From contig NC_091117.1 of the NCBI RefSeq assembly GCF_040183065.1, positions 119,714,726 through 119,778,725 on the forward strand: 64,000 nucleotides of DNA. The letters are read 5' to 3'. Each line of letters starts with the position of its first letter. The stretch's first letter is position 1. The notes under the pieces are model-generated. The model had not been told where the DNA came from, made no database searches, and saw only the letters and a program-made list of their open reading frames with translations. This DNA is from Periplaneta americana. Its lineage: Eukaryota; Arthropoda; Insecta; Blattodea; Blattidae. Shown one piece after another: positions 1 through 11,483 of this stretch. The translations under genes and the position numbers were made by a program.

Positions 1-184
1 TACTTCCGACTTGACAGTTTACAGAGAAGGGGGAGCAGTGTTGTCATGTTGCCCATCTTTCGTGTAAGCGAGCGCGCTGCCGATAGAGTGCAGTAATGAA
101 CGGCTGACATGAACACATATATTTCTAGCAAATTTGTTGTCCACTAGGCATTAAAATTTATGTGCATTATTGTTTTTATTAGTC

Positions 185-276
<92 letters not shown>

Positions 277-283
277 TGGTAGT
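185..283. repeat. compound (AAT)n/(AGT)n microsatellite
   Basis: A run of AAT units to about 220 passes directly into AGT units. The 184 bases before it hold nothing I can identify. Confidence 0.95.
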
Positions 284-430
284 ATTCAATGTAATTCCGT
301 TAGAAAAGCGTCGAAAAGAATGTAAACTGTTAAAACCGGTTTAAATTTAATACGAAGCCTTTACGTTATGAGCGTCGGTATTCTTCTATGTAATATTATT
401 AGAAAGACGTTGAAAAAATTGTAAACTAAG
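282..430. repeat. diverged local direct duplication
   Basis: The segment starting GTATTCAATGTAATTCCGTT at about 282 recurs, diverged, from about 379. Both copies carry a TTAGAAA(A/G)(A/G)CGT core and end in GTAAACT. The offset is about 97 bases. It has no coding content. Confidence 0.55.
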
Positions 431-442
431 AAATATTTATGA

Positions 443-680
443 TTAAAAATCTACATGGCCTTTTTCTTTTCCAATATCGATAACAGTGCTCTTACTGATT
501 TTAACATAATCAGCAGTTCTCATTACAACTTGCGCCAAAGGTAAAAGAGGCCCGCCATTATCTTTTTCCGTCCCAAAATACTCTCTTACATAACCCACCA
601 TCTCTCATTCTTGACTCTTTAACGGGGCACCTTGTCCAATATGCTTTGTTCTCCGCCTGCCTTTTCTTCCTTCCGACATT
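443..680 (-). pseudogene. DNA-transposon transposase N-terminal fragment
   Basis: Read on the minus strand from the ATG at 680, the frame gives MSEGRKGRRRTKH, then GAPLKSQE, an in-frame TGA, then EMVGYVREYFGTEKDNGGPL, LPLAQVV and a helix-turn-helix-like stretch ISKSTVIDIGKEK before TAA. The order (GxPLxSQ, a short helix, NGGPLLP, then a DNA-binding turn) matches the N-terminus of IS630-like DDE_3 transposases common in insect genomes. The catalytic region is absent at lower coordinates, so this is either a 5' exon or a broken copy. The single internal stop argues for decay. The family call rests on recognition and not on a search. Confidence 0.55.
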
Positions 681-786
681 GCACAAGTCACCTGTTTGGA
701 AACTATCGCAGAAACTAGAAAACACACACTAGCCACACACTCCACCAATGACAACGAAGATAATACGTGTAATATAATTTAAACAC

Positions 787-868
<82 letters not shown>
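787..868. repeat. (AAT)n microsatellite
   Basis: About 27 nearly perfect AAT units. Confidence 0.97.
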
Positions 869-1091
869 TAGTCATACAAAGTAAAGATAAATCAAAATAA
901 ATTAACAATTTATATTTTCTAATAGACTGATGTGGAATCTAAAATGATTTTGATGATAGTTTAAAAAATGAAACACAAACTTTACTTGCTTTCCATTTTT
1001 CATCTCTGTAGTCTTCATTATTTGAGTCACTTAGCTCTCTTCCTCCTCCTGCCGTATTTTGTTGGTTTGCTTTGGTGGGTATTTCTTCAAA

Positions 1092-1406
1092 TCAAGCCAC
1101 CTCCTTTTCAGTGAGGTATTTTAATAGACTCCGAATATCATTTTCCTTGGCAGTATTAAGTTGTACAATGGAAATTGATGGTGAACTTATATTTAATGGA
1201 ATGTTTGAACGTCTTTTAGTGAAGGAAAGTTGTTCGTAAGACCCAACCCCGTCATGTAAGAAAATGTCATTATTTGATAAAACTGAATTTTGAAAATTTT
1301 CACGGTTAAGACGAATGTCACTTGTTTTGTGTGTAGCAGCATGATTTAAAGACAACCACTTAACGACTGGCGTGTTCTTTACAAAGTTTATGTCGTTGTG
1401 TATCAT
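1092..1406 (-). CDS. hypothetical 104-residue open frame
   Basis: An uninterrupted minus-strand frame of 104 codons in AT-rich DNA, the longest non-repetitive frame in the first 6 kb. It reads as a soluble basic/polar protein with no membrane segment or signal peptide. It includes KWLSLNHAATH, a FLHDGVGSYEQL stretch and SNIPLNISSPSIS, and ends LTEKEVA. I do not recognise it. It lies upstream, on the same strand, of the transposase N-terminal fragment at 443-680 and downstream of a TA microsatellite. It may be a transposon exon or chance. Confidence 0.25.
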   Translation of the reverse strand: MIHNDINFVKNTPVVKWLSLNHAATHKTSDIRLNRENFQNSVLSNNDIFLHDGVGSYEQLSFTKRRSNIPLNISSPSISIVQLNTAKENDIRSLLKYLTEKEVA

Positions 1407-1531
1407 GACATGCTGATAAACAATCGATCGCCATGATCGCTGTATTGAAGATATTGTGCAAGATGGGCAACATGATTATGGGGAACAAGAAAATGAATTT
1501 TACCTAAAACGGGTTTATAGAGGTATACGGC

Positions 1532-1534
<3 letters not shown>

Positions 1535-1576
<42 letters not shown>
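1535..1576. repeat. (TA)n microsatellite
   Basis: About 20 TA units. Confidence 0.97.
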
Positions 1577-1577
<1 letters not shown>

Positions 1578-1657
1578 CTCTTCAATAATAAGTTCTTCCC
1601 CTGTCACATATCGTCTATTGAGATGTTACTGTACTGCCTAATAATAGATGTACATAT

Positions 1658-2529
1658 GGGCAGGGCATAGTTGCGCCCCACGGTCGGGTAAGATGCAGCA
1701 GATAAAAAAGGATCCCTGTTTTGTGAGCATAGTTGCGCCCTGTTCCCATCAGGTAGGGAAAAGGGCATGGCATAGTTGCGCCCCGACGAAATAGGTAGAG
1801 AAAAATACATTACGGTAACTCGAGCCTCGTAATCAACCAAACTTTTTGATTTCTTATCGATTTAATATCCATTATGATACCGTTAAAATGAACACCATGA
1901 AGTTGGCAGCACTTTATTAACTGTTTTTCTACTGTTCATGCAGTGATTATTGATAGCCTACCGTAAAAATGAACACCATGAAGTTGGCGGTACTTTATTA
2001 ACCGACATATTCAAATAAGTGAGTCGTTGGAATATGGGGCCTTAGCTGTTTTGACATTTTATTAGTGATCTTCACACCATCTGTGGCATATAGTGAGGTT
2101 AATTTAAAATGAATTTTAAGTTTAGTGAAAAGGGTAAAGAGTTAATAATTCACAATGGTTCTAAGTTTCAATTTTCGAAACCCTGTACCGTAAGGTTAAG
2201 ATATCGGTGTACAAACAAAAAATGCAGTTCATTTATTGTGTGTGATCGATAAAAAAGGTTTATTTTAAATAGCAAAATTGATCATATGCTAGGCCTACTT
2301 GATTTCAATGCAGCTACCACTATAATATTAAGTGATTTATTTATTTTATGACAATCATTTTCGTGTGTACTATGCCCATCGGGGCGCAACTATGCCATGT
2401 CCATTCTGCTACCTGATTTCTTCGGGGCGCAACTATCCCATGTCCATTCTGCTACCTGATTTCTTCGAGGCGCAATTATGCCATGCCTAGGCCTCCCAAT
2501 TGACCGCGGGGCGCAACTATGCCATACCG
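1658..2529. mobile_element. MULE-like inverted-repeat DNA element, non-autonomous
   Basis: An 872-bp element flanked by the same 8 bases, GTACATAT, at 1650-1657 and 2530-2537. Its ends are inverted repeats sharing GGCATAGTTGCGCCCC, starting 6 bases inside each border. The motif recurs in the same orientation at about 1727 and 1768 in the left end. It recurs in inverted orientation at about 2381, 2425 and 2468, with a final copy at 2508. Inside, a 45-bp segment containing AAAATGAACACCATGAAGTT is directly repeated (1883 and 1965). A FLYWCH-type zinc-finger frame lies in the middle. An 8-bp duplication with FLYWCH content fits Mutator-like elements. The duplication length also fits hAT. Confidence 0.75.
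2109..2252 (+). pseudogene. FLYWCH-type zinc finger exon fragment
   Basis: From the ATG at 2109 the frame reads MNFKFSEKGKELIIHNGSKF, then RLRYRCTNKKC and SSFIVCDR before a TAA at 2250-2252. The pattern hydrophobic-NGxxF, then Y-R-C, four residues and a second Cys is the first half of a FLYWCH finger. After the stop a shifted frame continues RFILNSKIDHM, which resembles the His-bearing end of the finger. A one-base change therefore seems to break it. FLYWCH fingers accompany the MULE transposase domain in Mutator-like transposons. No MULE catalytic domain is present, so the element would be non-autonomous. Confidence 0.6.
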
Positions 2530-2537
2530 GTACATAT

Positions 2538-5230
2538 CAGCCAGAACCTCGGTCAGAGGGAACTTTTCTGATTATGTTTAAAATATTATGTCCTTTAAAA
2601 CATGCAATTTATTAGAGACGAAGTATCAAAACTAATAAAACATAGATATAAAAGTAATAAATCAAGTATCACTGTTAGAATTAAAAGCATTCATGCAATC
2701 GTTATTGACCAAATTATTTATAAAATTACATAATTTAGCCTTACTAAAACATCGATTATAAATAATTATATTGTTATAAATTTAAATTTTCTACAAATCA
2801 TGGTATTTAAATTGATTCTCGAGGCATCATGATCAGTTAAGGGAGATAATTTACAACATTGACATTGGTATGACATTCAATGTTCGTTGCAAGATTATCC
2901 AGATATGAACTACCGCAAGTAGGGTTAAACAAAAACAATTTGTCAACCTCAGATTATTTAAAAAAATTAAATGTAAGAGCTCTACTGACATTAACATTAA
3001 CATTGAAATCATCATCAATTTTGATGTGTAAAATATAGCCTAAAGTGTTAGTTCAGTAAGTAGCCTAATAAGCCTTAAAGAACGTGCACCATCAGGAGAA
3101 CGATAAATAGATATTATAGTATATTATGCAGCGAGCCTTTAATGATAGTAATTAAGCCACGAGTATGTTTATGAAACGACCGTAAGCGAGTTTCATAATT
3201 TTCATACGAGCGTCTTAATTGTCATTATAGGCAATATGTATGCAACTGTTTACGTTCGACAATAATTAAATTTCTAAGTTTTGAGCTTTTACAAATATCT
3301 TACCATGTTCTTTACTGATAATGAAATGATGACCATGAGTGTATTTTCAGAGTGTTCTAGAGTATTGCAACAGATTGCAGGCACGGACCATGAGTGTCAT
3401 ATCAACGTGTTCCCGACTAGTGACAGATGACAGGCACGGAGCACTTTTGTGTCTACGCAGTATTTATTGATTGTTTGCAGGGATTTGGTTTGTACATATT
3501 AACCTCAAAGCAACACATTAAAACAAAGGAAATTAACTCAATTTATTAGAATATTAAAATTAACATGGACAGAATTTATTTTATTTTAAATACATGTTGT
3601 TGGTTGTGCATTTTGTGAAATTTATCTGGGGAATGGCTCCCAGTGGAATGTTTGAAGTTGGATTAATGTTTATTTCAGCGTTTTATTTATAAATTGAGTA
3701 AAACTCGCGCCTGCCATTTTGGATTGCTGCTTTCAAGGCTTGCTGGTTGTTGCGCGTACGATAGTAATCAATATCGCATATGCTTAGTTGGAAATCGATA
3801 GTTGGAATAACATAATGAACAGCAGTATTCCGTGTTTTTTTTTTAATTTAGATAAGAGCGCAAAAATAGCCAAAGTAGCTGAAGCACCCTTTTTAAACCC
3901 TCTTAACAAACTAGCAGTACTTTAACGTGTTTTATTAAGCTAGAGTTACGTCACATATTGTAATTAGCGTATTATAGTCGGTTGAATAAAAATAATTTTA
4001 GAAGCAGGTAAATTCATAGCAAGAACATTAAAATTGAATTCATTACAATGCTTAACCAACATTCAAAACTTAAGTAATATAATACCACTACCACCACCAT
4101 CACCACCACCACTTCTTTGGGGATTGTGCAAAAGCCTGCATTACTGCATCAACATACTATCGAACGATAATTGCACCGCCATGTTTATTTATAAACAAAT
4201 GAATATGTTTCCATGCTTTCCACTGCCTCCTGAATGATAAACCGCAAAAATCAAATTTATATCTCATTTCTTTGCTGTGAAATAGTATTTCAAAGAGTGT
4301 ATACATCAATTTGGAACACTTTGTATTTGTCCCGTTTACAAATTTTGCCAATTATTTTGAAATTTGGCATTGACAATAAGCTGCAAGAAATAGATTGTGT
4401 ACAGAAAATAAATGTTTAAAAATGGAAGCAATTTAAATGTGATTCATGAGATCTGTAGGTTAGTAAGGAAATGTATTAATGAGCAAGGAACATTTTAAAT
4501 ATAAATCGTGTGACTTAATTAAATATCATAACGGACATTACGACGAAGTGAAAAGAAATGACTCGAAGTATTTGATATGTGAAAATGGAGAAGAATGTAG
4601 CGTGCCACATAGACAGGCAGAATAACGAGTGAAATTGTTTTAGAATTAGTGGAAGAAGAAAAACAATGTTGAAACTGATCAAAGAGAAAAAATTGACTGG
4701 TTCTGGGCAGAAAAAGACGTTAGGTGATAGACAACATTGAGATACATGGTTTGTATGCGGAGACTAAGAGGAGGCGTAAAATTGAGAAAGATTGGAAAAT
4801 TCTGTGTTTACAATGAAAGACCTGCCTTTGGGGAGATACTATGAATGAAAGAATGAATTCCAATTACAAAGACCAGATACGAATGGAAAAGTTATGACTA
4901 CTAGAAGCTGCAGTGAATTATAAAATTGAAAAAAAAAAATGAACGTTTGGACGCATCTGGTGACCGCTTTTGATTGAAGTCTGAACAAACTTTGAATCTA
5001 ACATGGAATGAACAATTACATAAATCTGATCTTTTTCTTCCTTCAGTAATTGTTGCATGAACAAACTGTGCAATAGTGTTCAAGCACAACATGGATGTAT
5101 CTTTAAATCAATCCCCAAATTTAAAGTTGGATCTTAAGGTTTGAAGTACATAATTGTATTGGTACTCCACGGAAGGTACGAACGGAAATCCGACAGAACT
5201 ATCATAATAGTTGTTCTTGTATGATTACAA
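2538..5230. other. no gene or repeat recognised
   Basis: AT-rich sequence with only short chance frames. I see no splice-bounded coding stretch, no inverted repeat and no known repeat family here. Confidence 0.6.
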
Positions 5231-5470
5231 CTGAAGGGTTCAGAGCCATAGTGGGCCAGGCACCATTTATTAAAAACGGAGAAAGCAAGGGTTAAAGTTA
5301 AGTAAATACCATAATTTAATGATGATTGGCATATCATTTAATTTTAATGTGCATACTTTATCTTACTTGCTGTATGTTTCGTTAAATTATGGTAATCTCT
5401 TAATTTTAACTCTTGTTTTCTCCGTTTTTAATAATTGGCGCTTGGCCCACTATGGCTCTGAACCCTTCAA
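5231..5470. repeat. 240-bp foldback (hairpin MITE)
   Basis: The left arm 5231-5320 begins CTGAAGGGTTCAGAGCCATA. The right arm 5381-5470 is its near-perfect reverse complement, and a 60-bp loop separates them. Arm identity is well above 85 percent by eye, with differences such as GGCACC against GGCGCT. It has no coding capacity. It could be a MITE or the product of an inverted duplication. Confidence 0.85.
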
Positions 5471-6564
5471 CTCATTGTGAGGAAACGACAAAATAAGTAA
5501 TGGGATTCAGTTCAAAAAATACCGTAGAGATGGCTCTTGTGGTTTCGTAACGGTCACCAGGTGTGCCTATATAAACTTGTATAGGACCTATCAGTTAAGC
5601 AGATCTCGTTAATTGTCATCAGTTAACCAATTCGGTAATTGGGCATCCTTTACTTGGTCGTCTGCATAGCGATCTGGCTGGTTATCTTCATTCGGCATTA
5701 TCGAAGTTCCTATGCCAATAAATGTGTGTAATTTGTCAAATGACATGATTTGAAATGTGGGAAAATCGAAGATGAAATGTGCTGATGCGATGGACATAAT
5801 ATAAATTCTGGACTTGAAGAAAATGGAGGAACTCTTCTTTCTTACCCATCAAGAACACAGGGAATCGAACTTCGGTTTGTAGAATGAGAAACCCGAACTC
5901 TAGTATTGGTGAGCTGTCGGAAGTATTGGCATTTCTACTTTAATTTCTATGCTGGATTGTACTGAATACCGGTAGGAAAAGCAACTGAAAGCAGTGCAGT
6001 GGCGACGGTCACGTGACTGTTGGTTATGAATGTATTGGTCATGTACTTGAACTGTTTGCATTGCTGACGGCTCTGATAGAACCACGGCTCGAATCGATAG
6101 CCATGGTTTACTCTCCAAACAACCTGGATAGCCTCAACATCCAGCTGAAGCGTAAAGTCCTTCTAACAATCTATGCTCGGAGAGTTGATGCACAGTTTTA
6201 TTTAGTGGTAAACCACACCGTACAGGAAGAAACGAGATGGTTATATGGGTAGTTTGTCTCTATTAAATTATGCCACCCTTATTTCTTCAAATTGATATCG
6301 AGGCAGAATATCAGGTAGCCTACATTCAAAATTTTGTTCATTACATTTCGACGAAGTGATCATTCTGCCTGAGGCCTCTTACGTTTATTTTTCGTTCGTG
6401 TGTCTCGAAACATCCGTTGTTATGCCGCAACACAGTTTTCTTTATGTTACGTTTGGCAGACTCATAAAGTATCAAGTGCATTTTCTAGTAATTGCTCAAA
6501 ATGTAACTATCTGGGAAGTCTTAAAATATTTCTTCTCTTGCTCGTTTCTGTCATTTTTCCAACA
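5471..6564. other. no gene recognised
   Basis: Several frames of 60-97 codons overlap on both strands here, and none shows a recognisable domain. The stretch leads into a LINE tail and may contain more of its diverged 3' UTR. Confidence 0.5.
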
Positions 6565-6722
6565 GCCTACATTATTAGTGGTTATTATTCACTTCCATGT
6601 CGTTTTACGGTCTACATACAGTATTTATGTAATAACTACTCTACTCTAAATTGTATTCAATTATAATTAGAATCTGGCTGGGTGGAAGGGCCTTAGCTCT
6701 GACAGATTAAATAAATAAATTA
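6565..6722 (+). mobile_element. 5'-truncated LINE 3' end
   Basis: It ends AGAATCTGGCTGGGTGGAAG, then GGCCTTAGCTCTGACAGATT and AAATAAATAAAT. This matches, with small changes, the 3' UTR of the longer LINE copy at 46025-46757. The upstream GTATTTATGTAATAACTACT is shared too. Only the 3' UTR remains. Confidence 0.75.
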
Positions 6723-6764
6723 TTATAAGATACATCTTGATTACACAACTTTTAACAGTGAGCC

Positions 6765-7442
6765 ATTAAGACTACAAATAAGAGCTAAACACATTCAAAT
6801 GCATAGCACAAGAAAATGGATACAACCCTAACATAATAGGCAACATAATAAGAAGGATAAAACATAATCACAAAAAGCATAAGAATGCAACACAAACACA
6901 AGAACACAAAAAATACATCACACTAACATACAAAAACAAAAACACACCCAATATTGCAACCTCATTCAACAAATTGAATTGCAACATCGCATACAGAACA
7001 AATAATAAGCATCTCAACACACAAACAACAAAGAAACAAATACAGCCGCACAGGCGTATACAAACTCAAATGTAACCACTTCTACATAGGACAGACAGGC
7101 AGATCATTTCAAACACGTTACAAAGAACACATCACAGCCATAACAAAATTACAAAACACCTCCACATATGCAGAATACATCACAAATGCTAACCACACCT
7201 ACAAAGACATAAACACAGACATGGAAATTCTACATAATCAACTAAAATACCATAAATTAAACACACTAGAACAATACGAAATATATATACACACAAAAAC
7301 ACATCCAAATGAAATTTTCAAAATACAACTCAATTTCAGAACACACACACTCTTTGACTCCACATTACACTACACAAACACACCCCCACACAAACAAAAG
7401 GCGCAAAGACCAATACCAACCAGTTCTGAACATGGCCCATAA
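6765..7442 (+). pseudogene. Penelope-like retroelement, C-terminal GIY-YIG endonuclease
   Basis: The frame closing at 7442 contains RTGVYKLKCNHFYIGQTGRS followed by FQTRYKEH, which is the GIY-YIG nuclease core (GVYK...FYIGQTGRSFxxRxxEH). Catalytic Tyr and Arg are present. Upstream, in another frame, GYNPNIIGNIIRR and FNKLNCNIAYRTNNKHLNT are the linker found between the reverse transcriptase and nuclease of Penelope-like elements. At least one frameshift separates the two near 7000. The nuclease would nick target DNA. The reverse transcriptase itself is missing, so the copy is 5' truncated. The coding strand is strikingly rich in A and C and poor in G. Confidence 0.85.
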
Positions 7443-7506
7443 CTGGCTGAAACATGTTAACCAGGTACGGTAAAATTTAACACGAGAAAGACATATATTC
7501 CGAATG

Positions 7507-7522
7507 AATAATAATAATAGTA

Positions 7523-7571
<49 letters not shown>
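7507..7571. repeat. self-complementary (AAT)n/(ATT)n microsatellite
   Basis: AAT units switch to ATT units at about 7537, making a perfect hairpin-forming repeat. Confidence 0.95.
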
Positions 7572-7572
<1 letters not shown>

Positions 7573-8837
7573 TGCATACCTATTGGATATAGGCTATACA
7601 TATGCCTACAACCTTGCTGGAAATAGGCATATATTCCTTTTTTTTTTTTTTTTTTTTGTATATTACGTCCATTATATAATTTTTCTGGTTTAATATTTAA
7701 AAATCACACTATGTTCTTCTCGAAATTTTGCACATTGACTAGACCAACACACTACATTGAAAGTTTCATTGTTTGGGACACATTCATTAAAGAATTGCAC
7801 AATAAAGCAGTCTGTTATGTCAGTTAGTGAACTCTGGGAAACATACCAGCTTATAACAACGGCATAACCATATTATCCTCTTCTTTTATTTCTCAAGAAT
7901 ATTGGTACAGATGTAAAACTTGACATAAAATAAAATTTAAATAGAACCATGAAAATCGTTAGCGCCTTCTTAAGCACTTCAGTCACTGTGTTCTATTTAT
8001 ATGTAAAACCTAAAACAATAATCAGAAGCACCGGTATGCCTTTTTTGTGAAGATTATTATAGATTCTTGAATTTAGAATTTGACATGTGAATAGTTTGAC
8101 ACACAATGATTGCCGGAAATTTATCTTTTTTTCTGTAAGTAGGCTTACTGTACTTAGGATAAAATTTATTGGATTATATGAATGTTAAATTAACCAGACA
8201 ATAATTTATGTTCCTAAAATGTTATACACGAAATAACTTTATCTCTAGTCCAAAATCTCATATCCATTCTACTCTTGTCATTCACTCCATATTTTCTTCA
8301 TTGCATATTATTTTCATCTTATTAAAATATAGGACCCGGATCACATACGAATATTGACCACACCAGACGAGCCTGGTAGGTTAGATATACGAGTAACTTT
8401 CTATCTCTAATATTCACTACAATAGGCCGGTGAACAACATTGCGAATATTTACTGCAAGTCTTAATTTTTCAATTGAGGTTCGTACTTCAATGTAGTAAT
8501 TGTTAGGGAACTGTCTGGCTCATGCCTTTCGTAGATCTGCTTCACAGGCTATATACCCACCGACATAAGTTCACGCATTTCCTCCATAGAGAAACATTAG
8601 TCATTTACAACACATGTTAACGTGGCAATACAGAAATACTTAGGTTTTTACCCTCAGAGATAAAAGAAATTATCTAGGGTACTGCTGAAAAACTATTTAA
8701 TTAGGTTAAAGTCTTAAAAATACATCAAATTTATATCAATGAATTTATTTTATGCATAAAAGTCACAGAATTTTCAGATCATTTATTCACAAACACAAAA
8801 CCAAAAGTATGGATACAATATGTTCGTTATAATCATA
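7572..8837. other. no gene recognised
   Basis: AT-rich sequence with a 20-base poly(T) run at about 7639. No frame or repeat is recognised. Confidence 0.6.
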
Positions 8838-9022
8838 GGGCCATATTCATAGACATTCTTAGCGCGGGCGTGGATGATCAGCGAACTAACGAGTTTCGTA
8901 TTCGTAAACCAGTGTTAGAGATATAATATGATATGAATCCTGTACAAGTAACCAGTCGATAGCCGGGGCTAGTTTAGCACGCTCGTAGCGCGGGCTAGGG
9001 AAATGTCTATGCATGGCACCCC
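8838..9022. mobile_element. short inverted-repeat MITE
   Basis: The left end GGGCCATATTCATAGACATT is matched at the right end by the complement of AAATGTCTATGCATGGCACC. Both are followed inward by an AGCGCGGGC block (8861 and about 8986). The length is 185 bp and there is no coding sequence. I see no clear target duplication. Confidence 0.7.
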
Positions 9023-11256
9023 AAGTGTTTAACAAGCACAGCCTTCAATCATAGTAAGTAATATTAGCCCTAGAATTTATAACACATTAATTAAAAATAT
9101 CCTTACCTGTTTAATTCGAACAGTTTTAAATTTAAAATTGTAAGTAAGCACTTTGTTATTAGTCAGTGTTAATGTTTATGTTGTTATTAATTTTCATTTA
9201 TCTATGTAATTTTATTACGTATTGAATATTCCCCTAAGCACGAGAACACTCTCTTTCAGTGAAGTTATAGAATTTTTGCAATATTACAATTTTACTTTCT
9301 ATATTTTTCTAGCAATAAACTATAGTGATTCTAACAATAAAACTACAATTATAACATTGAAGAAGTAAAGTTCTGATCTCACAGCGGGTTGCATATTGAT
9401 TTGAGTTTCAGCGTAAATGATTTAAAATTGATATTGAAAGCTGCTACGTCATTTAGCCCTCAGTTGGAACTAACAGTTCAGATATTGCTTATTAATTAGT
9501 TTAATATTTTACGAGCACCATTCTACCAACGTCGAGAGCTTTGTATCACGAATTGCGAGTTGATGGATTGCAGATAACATAGGGTATGCTACAGCTTCAA
9601 GCTGTAAATAAAATATAACATTAGCGTAATAGTCTGAGGAATTTATAATAATCCACCGTTCAGTGATCGTTGGAGCAAACAGAATAATATGAAGGTTGCT
9701 TCACATTTTGCAAACTGTCCATTACAGAACAGAAAATTTCAACTGACATGACTTCGTAAGGTACTGGTAGAGTGAAGACAATATCGGGAAATGCAGACTC
9801 CATCACTAAGGGGTCGTCGTCGGTATCCTTTCAGATAGGTTTCGGTAGTAGAGATCTGCGAATGCCAGGCAGGGATTAATTGGGACGAATGAGGCAAGAA
9901 ATGGATTTGAACTGAATAAAAAATAAACCTTTAATAGCAAAACGAAAACAAATGTCACATAGGCTTTCTGAAAACATTTTCTGAATCTGCGTTACGGCTT
10001 CGGTTCGGGTGACGTTTCGAATAATTTCTGGATGGCTTTTCTAAACTTTTTTCAACTATAAGGCAGATATTAGGACATTTTATAGGCCTACCGAATTTTC
10101 AGAATCATATCAATATTATGATTTCGCTGCCACCAACCAATTTCACCGGCAACAAATAACCTCATATTAGATACAGAATCGTTAAAAGAATGATTAAAAA
10201 AGATTCCGGAGCATAGCTGTGCTATGCTGCAAGCTTTTAAACGTATAACTACAGTGTGCTACTAAAAGTAATGCAAAGATTGTGTTCTCCATTCAATTTA
10301 TCTGTTGCTAAAAATAAAAACAAAACAATAACCACAAACAATTTTAATAAAAGAAACATCTGAATATTAGCCTACTTCATGTCAAAGCTCTGTTGCCATC
10401 ATACACTTGAAGAAATCTCCACTTTCGAGAGCGGTTTTTAGCCGGACTCTATACTCTCATTTTTGTTGGACTTCCGACATAGCCTATGTGGTCTTTTCTG
10501 AATCCCTGTACCCTCTATTACCTCTCTCAGTGCATTATGTAGGTCGCGATGGTATTTTTGTGATAACTTCTTGGGTGTGTATGGAAGTTTCACTACTACT
10601 CTCACAAACTTAGTCCCTAACTCTCGTAATTTAACTCGCATATAAAATACAGTTTTATTGTAATCTACCGATAGTGTTATGTCTGGGTTACAGAACGAGG
10701 TACTTCTTGCTTCCGTATCTCAAGTCACACGGCCTTGACTCATTGCAGCGCCGCGTCGAGGTCGCTAAAGACACCTAATTTTTGCCGCACACCCCCCTGT
10801 CACTCACGCATATAGTCGTGACCAAACGGTTTAGCCTACATATTGGTATGAAGCGACATCTGTTCTCTACCCAACTGTAAATAAATCATTAACATAGCTC
10901 AAACAGTTTCCGTTCACTAAGCGTTTCAATTTTTTTTTTTTTTTTTTTTTTTTTAGACATCAGACATTTCGTACTTACCTCCTCACCCACACTTTTGGAT
11001 GGACGTAGTTCTACGTCAATATATGGCACTAATTTCGTAGAATCCCTATAATTACTTGGAACGTTTAAGTGGTTGGTGCTCGTGTGATTTAAAAAATCGC
11101 AAGTTACCGCTCGATGAGAATAGTCTTAGCGTAATCATAAAACAAAGAACTTGAACTTTTATCGTAACCAGTGCAAAAACATAACTTTAATGCAACATTC
11201 TTTACTCAATTCACTTGTAATATCTTGATTGTAATACATATGCGATGATATTAGAA
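9023..11256. other. no gene recognised
   Basis: AT-rich. It contains a 26-base poly(T) run at 10929-10954, which could be the reversed tail of a retroposed sequence. Two overlapping frames near 10407-10641 lack any recognisable domain. Confidence 0.55.
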
Positions 11257-11483
11257 CTTGGCCTGGTTGGCTCAGTTAGTATAGCGCTGCCCTTCTATGC
11301 CCGAAGTTGCGGATTCGATTTCGGGTCAGGTCGATGGCATTTAAGTGTTCTTAAATGCGACAGGCTCATGTCTGTAGATTTACTGGCATGTAGAAGAACT
11401 CCTGCGGGACAAAATTCAAGCACATCGGCGACGCTGATATAACCTCTGTAGTTGCGAGCGTCGTTAAATAAAACATATAATTA
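11257..11483 (+). mobile_element. tRNA-headed SINE, family A
   Basis: Box A-like TGGCTCAGTTAGTATAG and box B-like GGATTCGATTTC lie about 40 bases apart. They are followed by a body with CGACAGGCTCATGTC and ending GTTGCGAGCGTCGTTAAATA. A second copy lies at 45658-45890 with about 85 percent identity by eye. Such elements are copied by LINE machinery and start from an internal RNA polymerase III promoter. Confidence 0.85.
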
